DNA from: Mycobacterium sp. 236(2023)
GTDB lineage: Bacteria; Actinomycetota; Actinomycetes; Mycobacteriales; Mycobacteriaceae
NCBI RefSeq assembly: GCF_029623955.1
Contig: NZ_JARSBP010000007.1
Coordinates: 186,001 to 250,000 of the forward strand
Reading direction: 5' to 3'
Length of the DNA: 64,000 nucleotides
Position 1 is the first letter of the stretch, and each line of letters opens with the position of its first letter. Shown here one piece after another: positions 1-9,216 of this stretch. The notes beneath the pieces are model-generated. The model had not been told where the DNA came from, did not search any database, and saw only the letters and a list, made by a program, of their open reading frames with translations. The position numbers and the translations under genes were made by a program.

Positions 1-472
1 TCTGCCCGTTGATCACCCATCCGTCATCTGTGCGCTTCGCGGTGGCGCGAAGCGATGCGAGGTCACTACCCGCCTCGGGCTCGCTGAACAGCTGACACCA
101 CAGATCCTCAAAGGACCGGATGCGTGGCAGGTATGTCCTCTTCTGATGCTCGCTCCCATGGGTGAACAACGCGGCGGACACCAGATTCCAGGCTCCGATC
201 GCGCGTGGCACTCTGGCTGCAGCGAGCTCTTCATCGAGCACGAAATCGCGCAGCGAGTCCGTGCTACCGGCTCCACCCCACTCCACGGGCCAGTCGGAAC
301 CCATCAGCCCTGCGGAGAAAAGGCTGCCGCACCACTTCCGGTATGCGGGCATATCTTTGCTCTCCGGACTGCGGGTGCCCGGCAGGCGAGGCAGATCGGG
401 ACGGTGTGCCGCAACGTGGGCACGCACCTGGCGCTGAAAGTCCAACAGCTCGTTTGTGAGAACAAGTCGCAT
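1..472 (-). CDS. Acyl-CoA dehydrogenase, N-terminal part (cut by window edge)
   Basis: The reverse strand encodes about 157 residues of an acyl-CoA dehydrogenase, and the gene runs out of the window at base 1. The visible part is the helical N-terminal domain plus the start of the middle beta domain, with the flavin/substrate motif LFSEPEAGSDLASL and then WVINGQ. The ATG at 472-470 is chosen because AAAGGA lies seven bases upstream. These flavoenzymes introduce the alpha,beta double bond in acyl-CoA thioesters. The partner subunit and catalytic residue lie outside the window, so substrate class cannot be judged. It follows the P450/ferredoxin/reductase genes on the same strand after a 222-base gap that holds nothing recognisable. 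Confidence 0.88.
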   Translation of the reverse strand, partial: MRLVLTNELLDFQRQVRAHVAAHRPDLPRLPGTRSPESKDMPAYRKWCGSLFSAGLMGSDWPVEWGGAGSTDSLRDFVLDEELAAARVPRAIGAWNLVSAALFTHGSEHQKRTYLPRIRSFEDLWCQLFSEPEAGSDLASLRATAKRTDDGWVINGQ

Positions 473-694
473 CAGCAAGTCCTTTGTTAGGAAACAGGTC
501 TTCTGCGGAAGAGGCCTAGCGCGTTGCCGCCGGCCGCAGCCGGATCCTTTGCCTCTGGTCGTTGACCATCACGGGTCGGCGATGCCGTGGGGCCGGAGGC
601 GTTAGATTCGAGTTGTCGATCCTCTGAGCGGGACGTTCTCGACATGGATGTGATGAGTCGGCAGTCTGTCGGCTCGCCGGGCACACCTCATAGG

Positions 695-1954
695 TCATTG
701 TTCTTGCTCAGATGCGACAGCGGCTGCCTTGCGACCGAGAGCTCGGTTCGGCACGTCGAAATCGTCGGCCGAAGCTTCAGCCAACGTGAGCGGGTCGCCG
801 GAGCCCAGCAGTTTTCGCGCCGACTGATGGGATCGAATGTCGTTTACGGAGTCGACCCCGACGAGGATTTCGTTGCGGAAGCACAGTACCGAAAACTGGT
901 GTTCAGCCACAGATCCGATGACTTGGGTTCGGTCGTGCCCGGATATTAGCCCGGCCGTCTGGATACGCATGGCGCCCTGGTGGCTCCAAAACCAAGGAAC
1001 GGCATCGTAGCTGGTGCTGTCTGTGTGCACTATTGCCCGCGCCACGTGAGCGGCCTGGTCGGTTGCGTTCTGCACTGACTCCAGGCGCACCCGATCCGGC
1101 GCAAAACGCGTCGGAAACCGAGCGCAGTCCCCTACTGCGAAGATGTGCGGATCTGACGTTCGCAGAGTCTCGTCCACGATGATCCCGTTATCGACTGGTA
1201 GCCCTGCATGTTCGGCGAGGCCCGACGTAGGGCTGACGCCGATGCCGACGACCAATACATCTGCCGGGAGATCAATCCCAGAGGCGGTGGTAACCCCCCG
1301 CAAGATGCCGCCGTCAGCCTCGATCGCTACCAACGAATCACCCAGCCGTACTTCGGTTCCCATTGATCGGTGAAAGCCCGTCGCATACCCTGAGACTTCA
1401 GCCGACACCGCGCGTCCCATCAGTCGCGGTCCCGACTCAAGGACTGTGACGGCAATCTTTCGTCTGCGGGCGCTCACCGCGACCTCTAGGCCGATGAAAC
1501 CGCCACCGAGCACTACCGCGTTGCGGGCGTCGTCGAGGGCATTTCGAAGTGCGCGGGCATCTGTGACGCTCCGCAGTGTGTGAATGCCTTCGGCGCTAGC
1601 GTTATCGATATCGAGGTGCCGTGGTTCGGCGCCGGCGGCCAGCACGAGCCACTCGTACTCTAGTTCGTTACCACTGTCGAGGTAGATGCGCTTGTTCCCG
1701 CGGTCGATGGATACCGCGCGCGTGGACGACAGCAGGTCGATACCGCGTTCGCAATACACCGACGGAGCACGCAGGGTGATGTCAATCGATCCTTCGTGGT
1801 CGAGGTAACTCTTCGATAGCGGCGGACGCCTGTACGGCGGATCCGCCTCGGCATTAACCACCGTGACGGTTCCGGCGTAGCCGACTGCGCGGAGTGCGAG
1901 AGCCGTTTCGGTCCCTGCTTGGCCCCCGCCGATTATCACCACCCCGCCGGCCAT
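695..1954 (-). CDS. FAD-dependent ferredoxin reductase of a P450 system
   Basis: A 419-residue pyridine-nucleotide-dependent reductase of the putidaredoxin reductase type. The FAD-binding GxGxxG is at residues 9-14, a second (NADH) dinucleotide fold GGGFIG at about 150-155, and the C-terminal FAD motif VGDCA at about 274-278. It should pass electrons from NAD(P)H to the [2Fe-2S] ferredoxin encoded just upstream, which feeds the P450. Its ATG overlaps the ferredoxin stop by one base (TGATG), so the two are translationally coupled. With the P450 it forms a complete three-component class I monooxygenase. Family assignment is secure; the natural partner is inferred from gene order. Confidence 0.93.
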   Translation of the reverse strand: MAGGVVIIGGGQAGTETALALRAVGYAGTVTVVNAEADPPYRRPPLSKSYLDHEGSIDITLRAPSVYCERGIDLLSSTRAVSIDRGNKRIYLDSGNELEYEWLVLAAGAEPRHLDIDNASAEGIHTLRSVTDARALRNALDDARNAVVLGGGFIGLEVAVSARRRKIAVTVLESGPRLMGRAVSAEVSGYATGFHRSMGTEVRLGDSLVAIEADGGILRGVTTASGIDLPADVLVVGIGVSPTSGLAEHAGLPVDNGIIVDETLRTSDPHIFAVGDCARFPTRFAPDRVRLESVQNATDQAAHVARAIVHTDSTSYDAVPWFWSHQGAMRIQTAGLISGHDRTQVIGSVAEHQFSVLCFRNEILVGVDSVNDIRSHQSARKLLGSGDPLTLAEASADDFDVPNRALGRKAAAVASEQEQ

Positions 1955-2271
1955 CAGTTCTGCGCCTCCGGTGTCTCGACGACGAACTCACTGCCTGGCT
2001 CCACTGTTAGTTGGCAGCACAGCCTGCTGTTCTCGCGTCGCGGGCATGCAGCGAAGTCGAGCATCTCGTTTTCCTCGTCACTGATCGATCCGGGACCGTC
2101 CGACGAGACCACGTAGACATGACAGGTGGCGCACATCAACTCGCCGCCACATTCGCCGATGATCCCCGGTACGCCGTTCTGCACCGCGACGTTCATGAGG
2201 GACAGACCGTCCGCGGCATCGACTGTCGTTTCGGTGCCGTCGGAATGCCGATATACCACCTCGGTCATCAT
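1954..2271 (-). CDS. [2Fe-2S] ferredoxin, putidaredoxin/adrenodoxin type
   Basis: A 105-residue plant/vertebrate-type ferredoxin. The cluster ligands are readable as Cys41, Cys47 and Cys50 (CGGELMCATC) with the fourth in SRLCCQ at about residue 86, the spacing of putidaredoxin-like proteins serving class I P450s. The gene overlaps the P450 stop by four bases (ATGA) and the reductase start by one base, so P450, ferredoxin and reductase should be made together. Two adjacent ATGs exist; the upstream one forms the overlap. It is expected to be a cytosolic one-electron carrier between the downstream reductase and the upstream P450. Confidence 0.94.
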   Translation of the reverse strand: MMTEVVYRHSDGTETTVDAADGLSLMNVAVQNGVPGIIGECGGELMCATCHVYVVSSDGPGSISDEENEMLDFAACPRRENSRLCCQLTVEPGSEFVVETPEAQN

Positions 2272-3494
2272 CGACGCCCAAATGTCAGCAGTAGACTGGT
2301 TGGGCCACCGAGCATCTCAGCGGGGTGGGGACCTCGGTCGCGTTCGACAATTCTGAGGTCGGTCATGGTGGCGAGCATCATGCGTAGTCCTTCCTCGATC
2401 AACAGTCTGGCGAGTGGTTGCCCCAGGCATCGGTGTACTCCCCACCCGAAAGGCAACCGGGAGTCGTCGGACACCCGGGTTATGTCGAACACATCCGGGT
2501 GGGGAAACTTCTCCGGATCACGGCTGGCGGCAAGAAGATTGAGTAGCAGACGGGTCCCCTTGGGGATGTCGCGACCGTGAAATTCGAAGTCATCTTGAGC
2601 GATACGGACAACGAACTGGGTCACCGGCGAGAATCGCAGCGATTCGTTGATCGCCGAGGTGATCAGGCCTGGGTTGGCCGCCAAATTCTCCCATTCACCG
2701 GCGGTGACGATATCACCGACAGCAGCGGCAAGTTGCTTAGTGGTGGTTCCCATCCCTGCGAAGATCATGTTCACGAGCTGGCCCACGAGCTCGTCTTCCG
2801 TCAGCTTCTGCTGTTCCACCTGCGCTGCGAGTAGGGCGCTGATGAGATCCTTCTGTGGTTGTACCCTGCGCTTGTCGAGCAGAGCACGCACGTATGCCTC
2901 CAGCGTCGTCAGCGCGGTCTCGACTCTGGGCAGGCCGGGCGCCATTGGTACTGCGGCGAGCAGGTGAAGCTCATGAGCGGCTTCGGCGAAGTCCTGGATG
3001 TCCTCAGGGGGAAAGCCGACCAGCGCCGACAGCACGTGGATCGGGTAGTACTCGGTGAACTCGCGTACAAGGTCGACGCGCTCCCGCCCGAGCCACGTAC
3101 CTGCCATGCGGTGAGCGGTTTCGCTGACGAGATTCCGCTGAGCCTCGATGCTTCGGAAGTTGAGGGCCATGAGTAGAAGTCGCCGGATAGGGTCGTGGCG
3201 CTCGCGCGACATGGTCGATAACAGACCGGTGTCGACCCATTTCAGTAATTTAGGTCCCGCGCCGAGTCGGGTGTAGTGCTCGGGCCCCGCGGTGTCGAGA
3301 TGCGGTGAGAGGAATGCCTCCGAGATCAACTCGTAGGACAGAAGCTCGACGCCGCGTTTGCTGACAACCATTGGTGCACTCGAGAGTGCTTCAGCGAGGA
3401 CCTCTTTCGGCGTTTGGGCGAACCTGTCCGATCGAAGGTCGAGCGTAGGCAGTGGCACGTTGTTTACGGTTACCGTCTCGTGTGGTTTCGACAC
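2268..3494 (-). CDS. Cytochrome P450 (first of three in the window)
   Basis: A 408-residue soluble bacterial P450. The heme-binding motif FGWGVHRCLG places the thiolate ligand at about Cys356; the ExxR pair is in NESLRFS; the I-helix reads AGMGTTT, so the usual acidic residue before Thr is replaced by Gly. The GTG start at 3494 is supported by AGGAG six bases upstream. It is the first gene of the P450-ferredoxin-reductase unit. In this setting a hydroxylation that starts attack on a hydrophobic substrate is likely, but regiochemistry and CYP family cannot be assigned by eye. An AT-rich stretch just upstream probably holds its promoter. Confidence 0.93.
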   Translation of the reverse strand: MSKPHETVTVNNVPLPTLDLRSDRFAQTPKEVLAEALSSAPMVVSKRGVELLSYELISEAFLSPHLDTAGPEHYTRLGAGPKLLKWVDTGLLSTMSRERHDPIRRLLLMALNFRSIEAQRNLVSETAHRMAGTWLGRERVDLVREFTEYYPIHVLSALVGFPPEDIQDFAEAAHELHLLAAVPMAPGLPRVETALTTLEAYVRALLDKRRVQPQKDLISALLAAQVEQQKLTEDELVGQLVNMIFAGMGTTTKQLAAAVGDIVTAGEWENLAANPGLITSAINESLRFSPVTQFVVRIAQDDFEFHGRDIPKGTRLLLNLLAASRDPEKFPHPDVFDITRVSDDSRLPFGWGVHRCLGQPLARLLIEEGLRMMLATMTDLRIVERDRGPHPAEMLGGPTSLLLTFGRR

Positions 3495-3499
3495 AAGGC

Positions 3500-3540
3500 T
3501 CCTATCAGAAATCTTTCTAAGTTATATAGGACGACGATGC
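3500..3540 (-). promoter_or_regulatory. Probable promoter region of the P450 unit
   Basis: The stretch before the P450 GTG is AT-rich against a GC-rich background. On the minus strand it holds TATATAAC, which can serve as a -10 element, followed by the AGGAG ribosome site. No convincing -35 or palindrome is seen. Confidence 0.35.
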
Positions 3541-4184
3541 GACCGTCAAGGCAGCTCCCTCTCTACGGCAGCCACCGGTGGCGCACGAAGAGGGTGGACC
3601 GGAACGCGGAGGCCGGAGGCAGTACTTCACGCGACTCGAGCTCCCCCGAGGGGAATCCGGTTGCGTTGGTTGACCTCCGCGACATCGTGCGGCCGGTCCG
3701 TGCACGGTGGTAATCATGTTGGAGCCGCGATCGTGCACCGTTCGACCGCACAGCCAGACGGCTCTCTTGCGGCGGAGCAGTTACAGTGTCGACGACCATA
3801 CATACTGCCGTAACTGCTTACCGCGTCCTGGTCGGCAAGAATCTGGGTTGATGGTCCGTCCTGGGACCGCGCAAAGCCCGCACTGCGCTCGGAAGCGCTC
3901 GTATTATCCAGAACGCCCTTATATCGCAAGTGGTCCGACGTGATCGGAGCTACTCCAGGAGCCCTCACGATGTCTCCCTGAACCTCGTGGGAGCAAAGCC
4001 CTCTTCTCCGTCGAGCTGAGTCGGGATCGAGTTCACTTACGCTTCGCGGCGCAACCTTCTTTCAAGGTAACGCGATGGGACTCCGCTGGCGATTAAGGAC
4101 ATTCGATGTCATTGCGACGCATCCCCATTGTCTACCGAGCGCCGCGTCTCGCCGAGATCTTCGCTGTCGCTGCGACACGTGCAG
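3541..4184. other. Intergenic stretch without a recognisable gene
   Basis: About 640 bases separate the P450 unit from the LLM gene. Open frames on both strands lack ribosome sites and recognisable protein sequence. A short self-complementary CCGTGCACGG occurs near 3698. Nothing else can be supported. Confidence 0.5.
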
Positions 4185-5057
4185 TCATCGCAGGAACTGC
4201 TCGGCGAATACATCCATTGCCTTCAATTTTCCTGCCAGACTGTCTGGTTCGTCGGTCGCCACGATCGTCCATGGGGACACCATGAGCCCGGTGACACCCA
4301 TCGCTTGCACTTCGTCCACGCTCTCGCTGCTATGGTCCCGTTTTCGCAGCGACACCAGGATCTCAAAGGGATGATTGGCACGGCCGGCATCGGAACGATA
4401 TTCACCTAGTTTGTCCAGGACTACCTTGAGCTCCGCTCGGTCGAAGCGACTGGCGCCTAGCCAGCCATCGCATCGGCGTCCCGCTCGACGCAGCGCGGGC
4501 TCCGAGTGGCCAGCGCCGATAATCGGCACCCGTTCAGCGGGCGTCGGACGCAGGGAGACGCCATGGAACCGGTAGAACTCCCCCTCGTATCCCACTCCCT
4601 CCCCCGTCCAAAGGAGTTCCATGATGTCGAGCATTTCGTCGGTACGGCGACCGCGGTCGCGAAAAGGTTGACCGACAAGCTCGAATTCCTCACGCATCCA
4701 ACCGATCCCAAATGCGAGGACTACGCGGCCGCGCACCATTGCCGATATCGTTGCAATCGACTTCGCGACCGATACGGGATCCCGCAGTGGCAGGATGAAG
4801 ACGTGGTGGCCGAAGCGTACGCGTGTCGTGGCTGCAGCCATGGCCGCCGTCGCCGTCCAAGGATCAGGCCAGTGTGACTCCTGCGGCCACCACACCTGAC
4901 CGGTCTCGTTATAGGGGTACTTGGAGCGGATCTGGTTTCCCCACCAGACCAGATGGTCTGGGCCCATGACCCCTTCGAACCCCAACTGGTCAGCATGTTG
5001 GGCCAGCGGGATCAGTTGATCGGCCGGCGCCAGAATGTGTGAGAGCCAGAATTTCAA
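4185..5057 (-). CDS. LLM-class (F420-type) flavin-independent oxidoreductase
   Basis: A luciferase-like TIM-barrel protein of about 290 residues. Typical elements are the N-terminal FWLSH strand, the GPDHLVWW loop, FGHHVFILPLRDP, the GIGWMREEFE motif and GRRTDEMLDIMELLWTG. In mycobacteria such proteins usually use cofactor F420, often as alcohol, ketone or enone oxidoreductases. The frame opens at an ATG at 5093, but a TTG at 5057 has GGAG six bases upstream, gives the usual MKFWLS start, and overlaps the preceding stop as TTGA, so TTG is preferred. It is the last gene of a three-gene run with two acyl-CoA dehydrogenases. Substrate is unknown; a flavin-dependent monooxygenase cannot be excluded. 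Confidence 0.88.
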   Translation of the reverse strand: MKFWLSHILAPADQLIPLAQHADQLGFEGVMGPDHLVWWGNQIRSKYPYNETGQVWWPQESHWPDPWTATAAMAAATTRVRFGHHVFILPLRDPVSVAKSIATISAMVRGRVVLAFGIGWMREEFELVGQPFRDRGRRTDEMLDIMELLWTGEGVGYEGEFYRFHGVSLRPTPAERVPIIGAGHSEPALRRAGRRCDGWLGASRFDRAELKVVLDKLGEYRSDAGRANHPFEILVSLRKRDHSSESVDEVQAMGVTGLMVSPWTIVATDEPDSLAGKLKAMDVFAEQFLR

Positions 5058-5986
5058 TGTTGCTCCAATCGAGATTGCCAACGTGCTTCCCACTGGTGGG
5101 CAAGGACTGCGTTCGCCAACACATCTTCCGCACCGAGCTCCAGTCGAAGTGCAGTCATCCTCATCGCATAGACCTGTAACCCAAACTCTTTAGTAAAGCT
5201 TCTGGCACCGCACATTTGGACGAGGTCCGGAACGATTCCGCCGGCACGGTCGGCGGCGTAAGCGGCCGTAAGATCGAATCCGCGAACGTCGCCGAAGAAG
5301 GAGGTTTCGCGCACCATCCAGCGAATGGCCTCCGCAGTGACGCATGCGTCGGCCAGTCGGTGCCTTAACGCCTGCAGTTGCGCTAGCGGCTTACCGAACT
5401 GATTCCGGGAACGCAGATGTTCGGCGGTCGCGGCGATGGCCATCGCGGCGTTGCCTGATATCTCTGCCGCAACGGCGAGCCGCCACAGTGACCGAATTCG
5501 ATTGCCATTACCAGTCTGGACAGTTCGATCAGTATCTGACCGATCGAACTGACCATAGGGGAATCCATAACTTGACTGGACGGGGACCGACGCAAACGTG
5601 TCCCCCGGAACCACACGTGCGTTTGCGCCGTCGAGCAGAACCAAGCTTGCGGAATCATTAAGGAACCGCACAGGTCCGCTACGGGCATAGTCGGTGATTG
5701 CGATGGCTCCTGGCGGCAGTTCGATCTCTGAACCCAGAATGGCTCGCATCCCGAAAGTTGTTGCAGTGCCGCGCTGCGCAAGTGTTTCCGCAACCAATGC
5801 CCGTTCAAGCAGTCTGGTAGACGACATGTCGAGTTGTTCGCTGAGGGCCGTATCGAGCGCACCGTCATACTCGCAGCGTCGCGATATCGCCTGGGCACGA
5901 TCGACACCACCCACCGAGTCGATGATCTTGTCGACCGAATCGAGGAGGCGCCGCTGGTCGGCGTTGAGATCGAAGTCCACGCTCAA
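5054..5986 (-). CDS. Acyl-CoA dehydrogenase, short partner subunit
   Basis: A 310-residue acyl-CoA dehydrogenase homologue, shorter than the usual 380. The C-terminal helical domain is clear (RSRNQFGKPLAQLQALRHRLADA), while the middle flavin-binding motif is degenerate and the usual catalytic Glu near the C terminus is not seen. It starts four bases inside the end of the full-length dehydrogenase gene upstream. This pairing resembles the alpha2beta2 acyl-CoA dehydrogenases of actinobacterial steroid side-chain degradation, where two unlike subunits share FAD sites (family knowledge). A heteromer with the upstream gene product is therefore inferred. A perfect 10-bp inverted repeat lies inside the gene at 5521-5551. 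Confidence 0.87.
   Translation of the reverse strand: MSVDFDLNADQRRLLDSVDKIIDSVGGVDRAQAISRRCEYDGALDTALSEQLDMSSTRLLERALVAETLAQRGTATTFGMRAILGSEIELPPGAIAITDYARSGPVRFLNDSASLVLLDGANARVVPGDTFASVPVQSSYGFPYGQFDRSDTDRTVQTGNGNRIRSLWRLAVAAEISGNAAMAIAATAEHLRSRNQFGKPLAQLQALRHRLADACVTAEAIRWMVRETSFFGDVRGFDLTAAYAADRAGGIVPDLVQMCGARSFTKEFGLQVYAMRMTALRLELGAEDVLANAVLAHQWEARWQSRLEQH
5521..5551. repeat. Intragenic inverted repeat
   Basis: CAGTTCGATC at 5521-5530 is exactly complementary in reverse to GATCGAACTG at 5542-5551, with an 11-base loop. It lies inside the short acyl-CoA dehydrogenase gene. It may be chance or an mRNA hairpin. Confidence 0.6.
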
Positions 5987-7116
5987 CGCCCCGATCCAAG
6001 TAGTTCGCGAGCGACGTTGTTGAGTTGGACCTCTACACTTCCGCCCCCTAGAGCGGCAATCATCGCGGTTTTGAACTGGCCGTTGCCGATCGAATTCAGT
6101 TCGACGCTCTCGTCTTGGAACAAGAAATGAGTCAGGTCTGACACCATCCTTTCCGACCGAACGATTGCGACTCGTGACAGGCTGACGACGTTGCCCTCCG
6201 GCAGTCCCTTCACACGGGTATCGATAGCTCGGTAGACGAGAATGCGTGCGGCAGCGCAGGCTGCCTCGGCTGCCACGAGTCGAGCGCGGAAACCGTCACG
6301 GCTCCACCATCCGTTATCGTCGGCCATCCTGCGCAGGCGCTCTACGGACAGTGCTGCCCGCGCATAACGCGGACCACCGATCCGTTCGTGGTCAAGGGCC
6401 TCGCGGACGATGCGCCAACCATCGTTCTCCGGTCCCAGGCGCGCGCTGACCGGCACCCGGACGTCGGAGAAGGTCAGTCGGTTGTATTGGTGGATGTCGA
6501 GCACGCTAGGGATGGGCTCGATGGTGAGTCCTGGCGTGGCGGTGGGAACGAGGAATATCGAAATGCCCCTGCTGCCGGAGGATTCTGGGTCTGTTCGGGC
6601 AAGGAGGAAGCAGAACTCGGCGACTTCAGCGTAGGACGTCCAGACCTTCTCGCCATTGATCACGTATTCGTCACCTACCTGGACTGCGCTTGTCTGCATG
6701 CTCGCCAGGTCTGATCCGGATCCCATCTCCGAGAAGCCTTGGCACCAGGTCACATCACCGGCGGTGATCCGATTGAGGTGGTAGCGCTTCTGCTCCTCGG
6801 ACCCGGCCGAGATGATGGCCGGACCGATCCAGTTGACGTTCATGTACTGCGATCCGCGGGGTTCACCCGCGCTCCAGAGCTCCTCGCCCAGAATGATGAA
6901 CTGCCAACCGGAAGCGTCCCTTCCGCCGTACTCACTTGGCCAGTGCGGCGCCATCAGGCCCTGCGCGGCGAGTTTCCCACAAAATTCGAAGGTGAATTCC
7001 GACGCAGCCTCGTCACCGGGGATCAGATCTGCCCAGCGATCAGGAAGGTTGGCAGTGACCAACTTTCGTACCTCGTCCCGGAACATCTCATCTTCGGCGT
7101 GCCACGAGAATTCCAT
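5983..7116 (-). CDS. Acyl-CoA dehydrogenase, full-length subunit
   Basis: A 377-residue acyl-CoA dehydrogenase. The flavin/substrate motif reads CQGFSEMGSGSDLASM, followed by YVINGEKVWTSYAE, and the C terminus ends GGGSVEVQLNNVARELLG. At the position where medium-chain enzymes carry the catalytic Glu (EGT) this protein has GGS, so the base must lie elsewhere, as in several FadE proteins of steroid pathways. The ATG has AGGAG six bases upstream. It leads a tight run with the short dehydrogenase (ATGA overlap) and the LLM oxidoreductase. Likely reaction: 2,3-desaturation of a bulky or branched acyl-CoA; substrate unknown. Confidence 0.92.
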   Translation of the reverse strand: MEFSWHAEDEMFRDEVRKLVTANLPDRWADLIPGDEAASEFTFEFCGKLAAQGLMAPHWPSEYGGRDASGWQFIILGEELWSAGEPRGSQYMNVNWIGPAIISAGSEEQKRYHLNRITAGDVTWCQGFSEMGSGSDLASMQTSAVQVGDEYVINGEKVWTSYAEVAEFCFLLARTDPESSGSRGISIFLVPTATPGLTIEPIPSVLDIHQYNRLTFSDVRVPVSARLGPENDGWRIVREALDHERIGGPRYARAALSVERLRRMADDNGWWSRDGFRARLVAAEAACAAARILVYRAIDTRVKGLPEGNVVSLSRVAIVRSERMVSDLTHFLFQDESVELNSIGNGQFKTAMIAALGGGSVEVQLNNVARELLGSGR

Positions 7117-8001
7117 GCTGCTCCTTCGAGCTGATACCGGACCTCACGCTCTGTCACCCCTCCGTCAGCGGCTTCTCGTAACGCTGCGCTAGAAGTGGAA
7201 CAAGCCGTCGGTGTGACTAGCGCGACTGCGGCTACTAACAGTCGCTCGGATTTCGGCCGACCAATCGAATCAATCGAGGAGAGGCTCCCGGCTCAGAATT
7301 CCTTCATATCTAGCTTAGTAAACGAACACTCGGTTGGCAAGCAGTACGACCACTATGGGTTGATGGGTGCGCGCCGGCGGGCACGGCCTGCGACGTGTGT
7401 GATGCTCAGGTCGCCTTGACGTCTGCGCTTCATGCGGCGGGCTCTGGCTCACGGTCCCACGGATCATGTTTCGGCGAGAGCAGACTTGTCGCCGAGCGAG
7501 GGGCATCGGATTCCATCGAGCATCACGGCGCGGCCGTTCGGTCCGGTCACATTGCTTGCAGTTGCGGTCATGGCACTGATGTCGGATGGCGCCCGTCCCT
7601 GCAGCGAATTGCGCTGTCTAGCAGGTGCTTTTTAGGCAGTCGTGCATGGTCTGCGCAGACGCTTGTGTCAGTCATCGACGTGCGTCAGGTGGCCTTTCGC
7701 CTGAATGCACGTTGCACACTCACCTGACGCCGTTGATCTCGACTACAGGAGGACGTTTTCTACGAGTTCGCAACCGACTTCGTAGCAGCATCCTGCAGGC
7801 CATCCCTGCGGCCGGCATGCTCATTCCCGACTCGCTCGCAGGCATGAGGTGAGGATGCGCTACGCACGAACGGCGGTATGTCCGGACCGGATGACTTCCA
7901 ATGGTTACTGGATAGACGGTGACGGGAGGTGTCAAAGATGAGCGAAAGGCGTTTTGATATCGGCAGGCGACCAGGCCCGAGTGTGCTGATGGGCAAGTCG
8001 G
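7117..8001. other. Long intergenic region before the dehydrogenase operon
   Basis: About 885 bases without a convincing gene. Open frames here have no ribosome sites and no recognisable sequence. Near 7300-7330 the DNA becomes AT-rich and contains CTTAGTAAAC, which recurs upstream of the GntR gene at 23945. A 10-bp inverted repeat lies at 7682-7730. The region probably holds the promoter of the operon starting at 7116 and the 3' end of the mce operon transcript. Confidence 0.5.
7682..7730. repeat. Inverted repeat, 10-bp perfect arms
   Basis: GCGTCAGGTG at 7682-7691 pairs exactly with CACCTGACGC at 7721-7730 across a 29-base loop, about 270 bases past the end of the CoA-transferase gene. It could be a weak terminator-like or processing structure of the mce transcript, or chance. 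Confidence 0.4.
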
Positions 8002-9216
8002 TCAATTCGTCGAGATGACACCGGCGACGGAGAGTTCGTCGATCGCTTCGTTCGAAAGGTTCAAACGACCCTTCAGTATCTCGACCGTGTCGCGGCCCAA
8101 GGTTGGTGCGGTGCCGGTGTTGGGGTGAACACCGTCGAAAAGGGTCGGCATACCCGGTGCCAGGTACTCGCCGACGCCCTCTTGGTCCAGGGGGGCGAAC
8201 AGTGAGTTCTCAGTGACGCGCGAATCTTTCACAACTTGACCGAAGGTGCGAAATCTCTCGAAAAGCACCGACGTGTTGATTAGCGCTTGCTCGACTTGGG
8301 TTCCAGTGCGCTCACTGAACCATATGCCGAACAACGCACTCAGAACGTCGCGGTATCGGTACCGATGGCCCTCGTCGTCGAAGTTCACGTCCAGCGACCG
8401 CTCAAGTGCAGTGACCGCCTCGGCGGCACCGGTGGCGTTCACCAGATCATGAAACTGACGGGCGGTGAGGGCAACGACCATAATGCGTACGCCGTCCCGA
8501 CAACAGAAGTCTTGGCCGTACTGGCCAAAGATGGCGTTTCCGAGACGTTCTCGCTCCAAATGGTTGACTTGAGGCTCGGTGAGAAACCCCAGGTTTCCCG
8601 CCGTCGCCAAGGCCACGTCTTCGAGCGCGATGCTCACTCGCGCTCCGGTGCCTTCACGCTCACGCTGTCGGAGGGCCGCCACGACGGCGAGGGCTCCGTG
8701 AAGACCGCAGATGACGTCCCAGGCGGGTAGTACGTGATTGATTGGGCCATGAGCCGAGCTTGGGCCGGTGACGAGTGGAAATCCCACGGCCGCGTTCACG
8801 GTGTAGTCCACGCCGGTGGACCCGTCTGCGCGGCCCACCATGTGGACGTGAATGACGTCGTCGCGGCTGAGCGACAAAGTGTCGTAAGACAGCCAGCCGC
8901 GATCCGGCGAGTTCGTCACGACCAGCCCGTCGCCGTCGGTGACGAGCCGCTGCACGAGTTTCTGACCTTCACGGGATCTCATATCGATCGTCATCGACTT
9001 CTTGCCGCGGTTGAGGCCGGTCCAATACAGCGACGTGCCAGATTTGGCCAATGGCCAGCGTCGCTGGTCGGCCGCACCGCCGGGCGGATCGATTCGAATG
9101 ACCTCGGCGCCGAGTTGGCATAGTGTGAGCCCGCACAGCGGGGCTGCGACGAAGCTCGAGACCTCGATGACTGTCGTGCCCGTTAAGAGTTTGGGTGCTT
9201 CAGGGGGAAATGTCAT
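8002..9216 (-). CDS. Class III CoA-transferase (CaiB/BaiF family)
   Basis: A 404-residue CaiB/BaiF protein. The N-terminal Rossmann-like part reads TTVIEVSSFVAAPLCGLTLCQLGAEVIRID, and the family's catalytic Asp is probably Asp167 in LPAWDVICGLHGALA. These enzymes move CoA between carboxylic acids; close relatives are alpha-methylacyl-CoA racemases, which cannot be excluded. The ATG overlaps the stop of the CAP-domain gene (ATGA), so it is the last cistron of the mce operon, an unusual place for a CoA-transferase. It may activate or epimerise the substrate brought in by the Mce system. Translational coupling is seen; substrate linkage is inferred. Confidence 0.9.
   Translation of the reverse strand: MTFPPEAPKLLTGTTVIEVSSFVAAPLCGLTLCQLGAEVIRIDPPGGAADQRRWPLAKSGTSLYWTGLNRGKKSMTIDMRSREGQKLVQRLVTDGDGLVVTNSPDRGWLSYDTLSLSRDDVIHVHMVGRADGSTGVDYTVNAAVGFPLVTGPSSAHGPINHVLPAWDVICGLHGALAVVAALRQREREGTGARVSIALEDVALATAGNLGFLTEPQVNHLERERLGNAIFGQYGQDFCCRDGVRIMVVALTARQFHDLVNATGAAEAVTALERSLDVNFDDEGHRYRYRDVLSALFGIWFSERTGTQVEQALINTSVLFERFRTFGQVVKDSRVTENSLFAPLDQEGVGEYLAPGMPTLFDGVHPNTGTAPTLGRDTVEILKGRLNLSNEAIDELSVAGVISTN

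Noticed and set aside
13..276. Minus-strand frame of 87 codons at the window start
   Set aside because: It is a shadow of the partial acyl-CoA dehydrogenase, which shows clear family motifs in another frame of the same strand.
7395..7727. 110-codon plus-strand frame in the long intergenic region
   Set aside because: No ribosome site and the protein sequence looks random (Cys/Arg/Ser-rich without a pattern).
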